From an uncultured Oscillospiraceae bacterium (GTDB lineage Bacteria; Bacillota; Clostridia; Oscillospirales; Ruminococcaceae): a stretch of 64,000 nt of DNA. The position numbers and the translations under genes are program-made. The first letter of the stretch is position 1. Every line of letters starts with the position of its first letter. Shown piece by piece: positions 34,972 through 43,000 of this stretch. Below the pieces are notes generated by a model, which saw only the letters and a list, made by a program, of their open reading frames with translations, was not told the DNA's origin and did not search any database. The stretch lies in assembly GCA_904384225.1 (NCBI GenBank), contig CAJFJV010000009.1, forward strand, positions 1-64,000, read 5' to 3'.

Positions 34972-35632
34972 CCGGGGGTTTGTGCTGATAGTCAAAGCCG
35001 CAGGCCTCCAAAAAGGCGCGCGCCATCAGCGTAGCGCCGACCTGATTCGGATGGACGCGGTCCCATGCAATATATGAGGAATGCCGGATCTTGCAGTAGT
35101 CCTCGTACACCTTTTGGAAGTCGACCAGCGTCAGACGGTGCTTTAAAGCGATCTTTTTGCAGATTGCCCCGTATTCATCCATGCGCGCACGCATTTTGTC
35201 CGCACGGTTCGGTTCTATATAGTAAGGCGTCAAAAGGAAGACGCCTTTTACTTTTTGCGGGATCATCGCGACCATCTTTTCTATGTTTTCCTCATACTCC
35301 TCCGGCATGACCTGGCAGTCCAGCATAGCGGGCGTGTCGAACTGCCGCCACACGTCGTTGATGCCGATACAGATGGAAACCCAATCCGGATCGAGCGCCA
35401 CAACATCCCGCTCAAACCTGGCCAGCAGGTCCCGGCTTGTATTGCCGCTTACGCCGGCGTTCGTCACGCGGACGCGCACCTCCGGATAATATGCGGAAAG
35501 CATATTTTCCACAATGCGGACGTAGCTTCTCCCGACATTGTCAAAAAGCCCTTCGCCGACCGGCTGGGCGCTGTCCATGTCCGTCACGGAATCCCCTGCG
35601 AACACGATCCTGTCATAATCTTCAAACAACAT
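34961..35632 (-). CDS. SGNH/GDSL hydrolase
   Basis: A 223-aa cytoplasmic esterase or lipase of the SGNH superfamily. Block I is RIVFAGDSVTDMDSAQP (nucleophile Ser in GDSVTD), block II has the oxyanion Gly in TNAGVSGNTSRDL, block III is SICIGINDVWRQFD, and block V is YIAWDRVHPNQVGATLMARAF with the catalytic Asp-His pair. It has no signal peptide. GGGAGG precedes the ATG. The substrate cannot be inferred; sugar-ester or acetylxylan deacetylation is typical of this subgroup. Confidence 0.92.
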   Translation of the reverse strand: MLFEDYDRIVFAGDSVTDMDSAQPVGEGLFDNVGRSYVRIVENMLSAYYPEVRVRVTNAGVSGNTSRDLLARFERDVVALDPDWVSICIGINDVWRQFDTPAMLDCQVMPEEYEENIEKMVAMIPQKVKGVFLLTPYYIEPNRADKMRARMDEYGAICKKIALKHRLTLVDFQKVYEDYCKIRHSSYIAWDRVHPNQVGATLMARAFLEACGFDYQHKPPVMA

Positions 35633-35667
35633 ACCAATTCCTCCCGCCGCTGCACGCGGCTTTTTTT

Positions 35668-35691
35668 AAAGCGGGTTCTCCCGCTTTTTTT
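35668..35691 (+). terminator. Plus-strand terminator-like hairpin
   Basis: AAAGCGGG-TTCT-CCCGCTTT followed by TTTT works only on the plus strand, yet no plus-strand gene lies immediately upstream. It sits between two minus-strand genes. Confidence 0.6.
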
Positions 35692-35718
35692 CAACATGCA
35701 AAAGCGCACCGCGCCGCG

Positions 35719-36372
35719 TTACCGCAGGAAAACCGCCAGCCTTGCCTTGAACCACGATATGGCCGGCCCTAAGAAAAAGGCGATCAGGATGGTGACAATC
35801 CCCACTGTCCCGCCGATAGCAAAGCCCAGCACCAAAAAGGCCGTATCCCATGCGATGCGGATCACCTTAAAGGGGACGCGGGGAAGACGGGCGGAGATGA
35901 TAAACGGCAGTACGTCGTAAGGCGAGCCGCCCAAATCCGCACACAGATAGGCGGAGGCGCCGGAGATGAAGACGGCCAGCACCGGAAGAAGCAGGAGCCA
36001 GCAGACCAGCGGGCTGTCAAAAAAGCCCGCAGGGAATACCTTAGACCAAATAAAGCCGAAAAAATCCGCGATATATCCCACGCACACCATATTGCCAATG
36101 GTGCCAAAGCCGATTTTCCCCAGATCGAATATCACGACAAAGACAAACAGCACGGCCGCACAAATAAGCTGCCACGTCCCGTAGGTAAGCGGAAGGCGGT
36201 TTGATATCCCCATGACAAAGCATGTCCACGGGTCGGTCCCCAAATCGATCTGGATCAGCAGGGAAAGCCCAAACCCTTGGACTAAAACCCCGATCAGCAT
36301 CATAACCATCCGCGTCCAGAACTTGGGCGGACGGGCAAAACAAGCAATCTTCATAAGCTGTCTTTTCCCCAT
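35719..36372 (-). CDS. YczE/YitT-type membrane protein
   Basis: A 217-aa polytopic protein with about five to six membrane segments. The N-terminal motif GVLVQGFGLSLLIQIDLGTDPWTCFVMGIS and the internal repeat ASAYLCADLGGSPYDVLPFII are the paired signatures of the YczE/YyaS/YitT group. Family function is unknown; some members affect lipopeptide synthesis. It lies 86 bp upstream of the SGNH hydrolase and could be co-transcribed. Its promoter carries a 21-bp element also found in front of the 1478-aa surface protein. Confidence 0.85.
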   Translation of the reverse strand: MGKRQLMKIACFARPPKFWTRMVMMLIGVLVQGFGLSLLIQIDLGTDPWTCFVMGISNRLPLTYGTWQLICAAVLFVFVVIFDLGKIGFGTIGNMVCVGYIADFFGFIWSKVFPAGFFDSPLVCWLLLLPVLAVFISGASAYLCADLGGSPYDVLPFIISARLPRVPFKVIRIAWDTAFLVLGFAIGGTVGIVTILIAFFLGPAISWFKARLAVFLR

Positions 36373-36396
36373 TTCAGTTGTTTTCCTTTTCCGCTG

Positions 36397-36428
36397 TTTA
36401 TTATACGGCCCGCCGTGCCAAAAGGCAA
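36397..36428 (-). promoter_or_regulatory. Promoter with embedded ACGGC-GG-GCCGT dyad
   Basis: Minus-strand TTGCCT and TATAAT are 17 bp apart. The spacer next to the -10 is the inverted repeat ACGGC-GG-GCCGT. The 20-mer ACGGCGGGCCGTATAATAAA, plus one more 5' C, recurs exactly at 52475-52495. Confidence 0.72.
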
Positions 36429-36683
36429 GCAGGAGTTTTCCGCTTGGCCGGGATCAAGCTCCCGCCCCATAAAACGGGCGCTGGAAGATACCGCAGCAGT
36501 GCTGCTTTGCCTTGGAAGAGCGGCCATACCGGCCAAATTGCGGCTTGCAGGAAGTTTTGGCCTATGTGCGTTCCCCGTATCAAATTTTATCTTGTGGGAA
36601 ACGGCCGGTCCGCCTTATTGCAGGCCCGCGCCGTTTTCTTTACCGAATTTTTTATCATGCGGAATTTATGCCGAAAAGCGGCA

Positions 36684-36726
36684 GGAAAGAGCGCCGGGGC
36701 GTTTGCCCCGGCGCTCTTTCCTTTTT
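36684..36726. terminator. GC-rich hairpin after the RNHCP gene
   Basis: GGAAAGAGCGCCGGGGC and its exact complement (17 bp) with a GTTT loop. The T-run (TTTTT) is on the plus-strand side; on the minus strand, where the upstream gene lies, only CTGCCGCTTTT follows. It probably still ends the RNHCP transcript. The rest of 36429-36683 shows no gene. Confidence 0.6.
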
Positions 36727-36748
36727 CTGCCTGCCGTCAAACGGCCGG

Positions 36749-37174
36749 CTATTTTATTTTCCCATCGCCGCCCATCAGGGCGGTCAGTTCTTCAATGCGC
36801 TCCAGCGGGAAGGGCGGCGACGTCAGGGGCTTTAGCGCAATGGACATCAGCTTCATCGGATTGTCGTCCGCCGCTGTGCGGTTCGAGCTGAGCTTGCCGC
36901 ACCGCTTACAGCGGTGGATGACGGCCCATTCGCCGTTTTTGCGCACCCAAACGCCGACCGGCTCCATAATGCCGCCGCACGCAGAGGCACGATCCCCCGG
37001 CTCATCGTCTACATGCAGGCTTGTAAGGCAGTTCGGACAGTGGTTGCGGTGGCCGCTCCCCGCCCCCTGCGGGAACACGGGGCGTCCGCACAGCTTGCAG
37101 GTAAACGTGTCGTTGCACGCATGTGTTTTATAGTATCCTTTTTCGTATTGTATCCTTTTGTTTTCCCGATTCAT
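36749..37174 (-). CDS. RNHCP-domain zinc-finger protein
   Basis: The ATG at 37174 follows TAGGAGG and starts MNRENKRIQYEKG, giving 141 aa; the track's upstream start has no site. Three CxxC pairs are visible: FTCKLCGRPV, HCPNCLTSLHVD and HRCKRCGKLSSNR. GSGHRNHCPNCLTSLHVD is the RNHCP core. RNHCP proteins are widespread small zinc proteins of unknown function, thought to bind nucleic acid. It appears to be a single-gene unit. Confidence 0.88.
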   Translation of the reverse strand: MNRENKRIQYEKGYYKTHACNDTFTCKLCGRPVFPQGAGSGHRNHCPNCLTSLHVDDEPGDRASACGGIMEPVGVWVRKNGEWAVIHRCKRCGKLSSNRTAADDNPMKLMSIALKPLTSPPFPLERIEELTALMGGDGKIK

Positions 37175-37342
37175 GGGGATAATCCTCCTAAAAGCCATAT
37201 TGCTGTCCTTTTGGGAGGCGCTGCGGTGTGTGTTTACGCAAACCTCCCGGTTGGCACAATGGCACACATCCCCATATGCAGACGATACATCATATTGCTT
37301 CTTCCTTTCCGCGGCCGTCTTGCCTATTCGGCCGGACGGCCG

Positions 37343-38365
37343 TCAATCGAGATATTTGTCAACTGCTTCAAACAGCGTATGGTTCCCATACGCCCAATAC
37401 ATCAGGCCGGCCAGCCCCTTTTCGCGGATAAAATCGCACTTTGCCTGAATGGATTCCGGCGTCTCGTACGAGATAAAGTCCGCGCCGTCATAGAGGTATG
37501 CGGCCTTGGCGTTGTCGTCCCACAGCTTGGTGAAGCGGTTTGCCTCCACGGCCTTGTCGTCCTGCAAGTCAAACTCTGTGCGGATATTGCCGACGGTAGA
37601 GGCTTTCTGGCCAAGGCCGTGCGTCCCGCCGTCGACTACGCCCGCCCAGCGGCGGCCGTAAAACGCTGCGCCGAACACCATTTTCCCGTAGGGAACGCCT
37701 GCCTCGTGATAAAGGCGGACGGTCTTTTCCCCGCACGGGCCGTCGGGATCGCCGGTCTGCGGATAGAGGTTGGTGTGGTGGCCCGCATGATCCTCAAAGC
37801 CGCCGCGCAGGTCATATGTCATCAGGTTGACGTAATCGACGATCTTTGCCACCTTGTCCATCTCCGTATTTTCAATAAACGACTCGCCGCCGCCCACCGC
37901 ACAGGTGAGGAGATATGCCTTCCCCGTCTCCTTCTGGAGCGCAGAAAGGCCGTCGCGCAGATCCTGCATCAGATATGTGAAATTCTGTTTGTCCTTTGGA
38001 TCGCACGCAATTTCCGCCGTATCGATGCAGGGATATTCCCAATCGATGTCAGCGCCGTCAAAGTCGTATTTTTTGATGATCTCCAGCGCAGAGGAGACAA
38101 ACGTGCTGCGGCCCTCTTTGGTCATGGCCGCCTGTGAAAAGCCGTCTGCGCCCCATCCGCCGATGGACAGGATCACCTTTAGCTGCGGGTTTATCCGCTT
38201 GTAAACCGCAATCCGGTCCAAATACTGCAAATGATCGACCGTTACAACATTGTCGCGGATCAGGCCGAAGGCGATGTTGAGATGCGTAATCCGCATAATG
38301 TCGTATACCCGCAGATCGTTTACGGTATTCTCCATGATATAAGGAGCAAAAATGTGTTTTTTCAT
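37343..38365 (-). CDS. GH18 glycosidase (chitinase-like)
   Basis: A 340-aa catalytic domain without signal peptide, so probably cytoplasmic. The GH18 signature FDGADIDWEYP carries the DxxDxDxE motif with the catalytic Glu, and LKVILSIGGWGADGFS is the conserved second-strand block; VNLMTYDLRGG and GLMYWAYGNHTLF complete the barrel. AGAGAGGG precedes the ATG at 38365, 13 codons inside the track ORF. It lies 76 bp after galK on the same strand and may be co-transcribed, which would fit handling of imported amino-sugar oligosaccharides; that link is inferred. Confidence 0.92.
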   Translation of the reverse strand: MKKHIFAPYIMENTVNDLRVYDIMRITHLNIAFGLIRDNVVTVDHLQYLDRIAVYKRINPQLKVILSIGGWGADGFSQAAMTKEGRSTFVSSALEIIKKYDFDGADIDWEYPCIDTAEIACDPKDKQNFTYLMQDLRDGLSALQKETGKAYLLTCAVGGGESFIENTEMDKVAKIVDYVNLMTYDLRGGFEDHAGHHTNLYPQTGDPDGPCGEKTVRLYHEAGVPYGKMVFGAAFYGRRWAGVVDGGTHGLGQKASTVGNIRTEFDLQDDKAVEANRFTKLWDDNAKAAYLYDGADFISYETPESIQAKCDFIREKGLAGLMYWAYGNHTLFEAVDKYLD

Positions 38366-38441
38366 AAAGATTCCCTCTCTCTTTTTTAAATTACAAGCCC
38401 GCATCCCGGCAATCTATGCCGTCCGGCCTGTTTTTCACAAT

Positions 38442-39707
38442 TCATAGGACACGCAGGCAGCCGGCCTGCCGGATGCCCAGTATATGGCAGCAGCCGGGAA
38501 ACAGCGTATGCTCCATAAACGAGACAAACGCCGAAAGCTTGGCCGCCGGGACGTATGCTTGGATCGTTCCGGCGAAGCCGCCGCCGTGCACACGTACGGT
38601 GCCTTCCCCGTTTAAGGCGCAGGCGGCCGACGCAAGCGCCACGGCGACAGCCTGATGCTGGGGAAAGCGGCTGCTGTATATATTCTGCAAAAGCTCCCAA
38701 GACGAATGTCCGGACGCAGCCGCCTGCCGCAAAAAGCCGGCCATATCATCCTGCTTTAACGCTTTTGCCATATCCAGCACGCGTTCGTTTTCTTTAACAA
38801 AATGCAGCGCACGCAAAAAGCCCCGGTCGCCCGCAGTGCGGCGCACCTCGTCCGCCTGTGCAAAAAGCGAATCCGCGCCGATCCCCCTTAAAACCGTTTG
38901 GCCGAACACGGAAGCCGCAAGCGCCATCTCCTGTGGGATTGCGGCATACTCCTCAGTCAAATCAGCATGATCCGCGCCGCTGTCCACAATCACCAGCGCA
39001 TAGCCGTGCCGCTCAGGGGAAAAGGCCATCGGCTCGACCTGCGGGGTGGCAGGGTTTTCAAAATCGATTGCAACGCACCCGCCGACAGCGCACGCCATCT
39101 GATCCATCAGCCCGCTCGGCTTTCCAAAATAGACGTTCTCCGCATACTGCCCGATCCGGGCGATCTCCTGCGGAGAGCACGCCCCTTCAAAAAACAGTTC
39201 GTTGAATACACAGCCGGTCAGCACCTCAAAGCAGGCGGAAGAAGACAGCCCGGAGCCCGCCAGCACGTCCGACGTCAAGCAGATGTCTGCGCCGCGCAGC
39301 TTGGCGCCCCGCTTTTGAAAGGCGGCCGCAATGCCGCGCAGCAGGGCGGCCGTCGTATTTTTTTCCTCCGGATGGACCGACAGGTCGCAAATGGGGATCC
39401 GAACCGGCGCATACCCCTGGGAGCAAAGCGTTATAACAGGCGCTGCGGAAAAGGACGCGGCCGCAACGGCGTCCAGTGTGACGGCCCCGGCTAATACCCG
39501 GCCGTTCTGATGATCCGTGTGGTTGCCGGCAAGCTCTGTCCGGCCGGGGGCCGAAAACAGCATCGGCGCTGTCTCTCCGCCAAACTGCGCGGCAAACGTC
39601 CCGACAAGCCCGGCATAGCGCTGCCGCTGTTTTGAAAGCCGGTCTTCCCCATATAAAGCGCAAAGCTTTGCGTCCCATGCGCCGTCCATTATTTCCTTTT
39701 GAAGCAT
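38442..39707 (-). CDS. galK: Galactokinase
   Basis: GalK phosphorylates alpha-D-galactose at C1 in the Leloir pathway. GHMP motifs are present: SAPGRTELAGNHTDHQNG (motif 1, galactokinase signature in its Firmicutes form), SDVLAGSGLSSSACFEVL (motif 2, ATP binding) and TVRVHGGGFAGTIQAYVP (motif 3). The 421 aa are normal. galT and galE are not in the window. The start is uncertain: the best AGGAGG is about 19 bp before the first ATG, while AAAGGAA precedes the ATG six codons in. A nested dyad overlaps the promoter. Confidence 0.94.
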   Translation of the reverse strand: MLQKEIMDGAWDAKLCALYGEDRLSKQRQRYAGLVGTFAAQFGGETAPMLFSAPGRTELAGNHTDHQNGRVLAGAVTLDAVAAASFSAAPVITLCSQGYAPVRIPICDLSVHPEEKNTTAALLRGIAAAFQKRGAKLRGADICLTSDVLAGSGLSSSACFEVLTGCVFNELFFEGACSPQEIARIGQYAENVYFGKPSGLMDQMACAVGGCVAIDFENPATPQVEPMAFSPERHGYALVIVDSGADHADLTEEYAAIPQEMALAASVFGQTVLRGIGADSLFAQADEVRRTAGDRGFLRALHFVKENERVLDMAKALKQDDMAGFLRQAAASGHSSWELLQNIYSSRFPQHQAVAVALASAACALNGEGTVRVHGGGFAGTIQAYVPAAKLSAFVSFMEHTLFPGCCHILGIRQAGCLRVL

Positions 39708-39737
39708 CTGTGCGGTAATAGGAATCCCTCCTGCAAA

Positions 39738-39781
39738 CTGTTGATTTCAGTTTACTATAAATAACAGGTAAAAGTCAACAG
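39738..39781 (-). promoter_or_regulatory. Nested dyad in the galK promoter
   Basis: CTGTTGA pairs with TCAACAG, and inside it GTTTAC with GTAAA(A), in 44 bp that also contain TTGACT and TAAACT 18 bp apart on the minus strand. The dyad spans the likely promoter, so it is a good candidate repressor site. Confidence 0.5.
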
Positions 39782-39883
39782 AACCAAACGAAAAAATATC
39801 CAAAATCTTTGTTTGGCTGTACAAAAATAGGAGGGCGCACCTTGGGGAGAAACGCGCCTTTGCACGTGCAAAGCGGACAGCGC

Positions 39884-39925
39884 AAAAACGCGGATGAAAG
39901 GCCTTTTCCTTTCATCCGCGTTTCG
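39884..39925 (-). terminator. Terminator of the S8 protease gene
   Basis: ACGCGGATGAAAGG and its complement (14 bp) with a 6-base loop, followed on the minus strand by TTTTTGCGC. It lies about 80 bp after the protease stop. Confidence 0.88.
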
Positions 39926-40003
39926 TTTTGCCGGCGATCAGCCGCGCGAAAGCCCTTTTGTGCTTTCAGCAAGCGGCCGCTCTGCCTGCACTGCTTTTGT
40001 TAC

Positions 40004-43000
40004 TCAGCGTGCGCTTTTCTTCCTTTTGAAGAATACAACCGCGCAAGCGCCTGCTGCAAGTACCAGTACCAGCGGTACTGCCACTGCCGTATTGTCGCCC
40101 GTATCCGGGGACGGTTTTTCAGGATCGGTCGTCTCAGGCGGCGTCACCTGTACTTTTTCCAGACCGTCAATTGCCGCGCGCAGCGCCTCTGCCGCCGCAT
40201 CGACCTCTGCCTGTGTCGCGCCTTTATCGGCCGCTGTTGCTTTTGCCGCGTCGAGCGCTTCTTCCAGCTTCGACCAGCTGTCGGCGGTATACGAATCCTG
40301 CTGCATGTTCTCCGCCTCGCTGATCAGCTCTTCCAGTGCGCTCTTGTCGCTGTTGGCCGTCAGTGCATCCATAGCCGCACGCAGCGCATCCGCCGCGTCG
40401 TCGATCTCTCCTTGGAGTGCGTCCGCATCAGCCGCTACTTCCTGCGCCGCATTCAGCGCTTCTTCAAACGCCGCCCACGTACTGGAAGTATAATCGGCCT
40501 CTTTCAAAGCCTCCGCCTCATCGATCAAAGCCTCAAGCGCCGTCTTGTCGCCGCGCTCTACCAAAGCTTCCATTGCGCTTTCCAGAGCTGCCGCCGCATC
40601 GTTTACCGCCTGCTGCGTTGCATCGTCGTCAGCCAAAACAGCTTTGGCGTCTGCAAGCTCCTCGGCAAAGGCGCTCCAACTATCCGAAGTATAGTCGTCC
40701 TGTACGAGCGCTTCCGCCTCTGCAATGGCTGCCGCCAGGGCAGACTTGTCAACTGGGATTTCAGACGCCGACGCCGTCAGGATAATATCGCCGGTTACAT
40801 TGGCCACAGAGAACGCGCCGGTCTCTTGGCTGTATTCGGCCGTAACGGTTTCGCCGCCCATTGTCACGGTGATGCTCTCCGGAAGATGCTTATCGTCCTG
40901 TGCCGTAAGCGTCCCGCTGAGCGTCTCCCCTGCGTATACCTTATCCGCGCCGTTTGTCTCCAAACCGGTCAGGACATAGGTTACATTGAAGTACTGTCTT
41001 ACTGTCACTCTGCCTGTCGGCGTCACAACAGCCTCATATTTCAGTGTTCCATCCTCTGTTGTTACCTGGATGTCGTGGGTGCCTGCTGCAAGCCACAGGT
41101 GGAGGTTGTTGTCGTCCGGATGGTTTTCCGAAACCTTCCAGTCCACGCCGTCGATCGTCACATTCTTGACGTTCGGTGCGTAAACCAGCGTCTCAAACAC
41201 CCTGTCACTGTTGTTGTTGTCAACAGACTGATCGGAAATGGCCGTACCGGTGTTGGAGGCCGTAGCTTTTACGGAGCCCGCGCTGATACGGAGCGTGCCG
41301 ACAGAGCCGGTATCCGAAGAGCCGCCGTCGCCGATCGCTGCGCCCGCGCCGGTAGCGGAAGCCGTCACCGTGCCGCCGTTTACAAAGACGATCGAACCGC
41401 CGATGCCGTAGCCGCCGCCGATGGCCGCGCCGTTTCCGGATGCGGATGCGATTACTTCGCCGCCGTTTACCGTAACCCTTGCCGGGGCAAAATCATTGTA
41501 AACCTGGCGGGAACCTGTGCCGATCGCCGCACCGTCACCGGTCGCTGCAACGTCGATCTTGCCGCCGTTGATCGTGATGTTCGGGCGGACGCTGCTTCCA
41601 TAGCCGGTTCCGATGACCGATGCGCCAATATCCGTCCGGCCGGTGATGGTGCCGCCGTTGATTGTAACGGAGACCTGCGCGTTAGAGGAGGAAGCGAAAG
41701 AGCCGCCGCCGATACCCGCACCGCATGAAGCGCTGTTGTTATAACCACTATTCAGCAAAAGGTTTAAATCCAGCGTGCCGCCGTTGACTACAACGGTCGC
41801 GCCGCCGTTTGAAGAACCTGCGCCGCCGATGAGCGCGCCTGCGCCGTAGGAGGTGCCGTTGATCACGCCGCCGTCAATCGTAATGGTGCCGGCCGGTGCG
41901 CTGGTGTTGCCGCCGATGCCTGCGCCATAGGAGCCTGCTGCAAGCTGAAGGTTCAGCGTTCCAGAGCCTTTTACCGTGACATCGCCGTCCTGCGGAACAA
42001 GGATCAGCGCTCTTGCACTATAGCTGGCGTTCGACAGCGTATTCTCCCCGCTCAGCACCAGCGTATTGCCGGTCCCCTTGAAGGAGATGACTGGCTTCGA
42101 ACTGTCTGCGTTTACATTCAGATTCTCAATCGTCAGGTTCAGATCCGTATTTTCACTGACGAAGGACAGGCCTTCATACGGATTTTCTTTCGTATTCGCC
42201 GTATTGCCGACCAATGTTACATTGTGCGCATTGTCGGTGATCGTCACTTCGCGGTTGAGATCCGCCGGGATGACGTAACGGCCGTCCTCGCGGATGACAA
42301 AGTCCTCTGGGAATGTGGTGGTGGGCGCAACGACCGTAACAGTGGTCGTGCCCTGCACGCCGTTGTATGCCGTCGCACGGATCGTCGTCGTGCCGGCGCC
42401 GACCGTCGTCATTACGCCCGTTTCGGAAACGGCCGCAACGCTCGGATCATCGGAGGACCATGTAATCGTCTTATTCTCCGCCTCTTCCGGATAGACCACA
42501 GCTGTCAGCTGGAACGGTGCTGTGCCCAGAGAGAAGTGGAGATCCTGCTGGCTGATCTGAACCTCCATCGGGTCGATGTTCTGGCTGATCAGGCTGTAAA
42601 CCGGGCTTTCGGTCATGTTTTGCGCATAGTCCAAAATCAAGACCTTGCCAAGGTTTACCCCTGATGCCCTTGCTGCTGTCAAATCGAAGGTATACGTTAC
42701 CGCACCGCCGGCCTCTTGGCTCTCTGTCGCGATGATGTCGGACAGCGGCTCGTCATTCGTATCCACAAGCTGCGCCGCCATGATGTAGTGGTTATCCTGA
42801 ACCGTCACTTCAAGATACGGCGTGCCGTTTTCTTCATAGTACCGGTGTGAGGTAACCTCCGGCGCGGTGTTGTCGATCTCGATCGGGAAGGAAATAGACT
42901 GGGTCTCTTCCTCGCCGTCGACGCGGCCGGTCACCGTGTAGGTGTAGTCGCCGTCCGGCAGGTAATAATAGTACCCGTCGCCGCCGTCGTAGATCGGCTT

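Noticed and set aside
36378-38137. Long plus-strand ORFs (251 and 407 aa) opposite the RNHCP and GH18 genes
   Set aside because: They are antisense to well-supported genes, low in recognisable features and typical of GC-rich shadow frames.
39809-41728. 639-aa plus-strand ORF opposite the S8 protease 3' end
   Set aside because: Antisense shadow of the FIVAR and glycine-rich repeat region; composition (Arg/Cys-rich) is not protein-like and no ribosome binding site precedes it.
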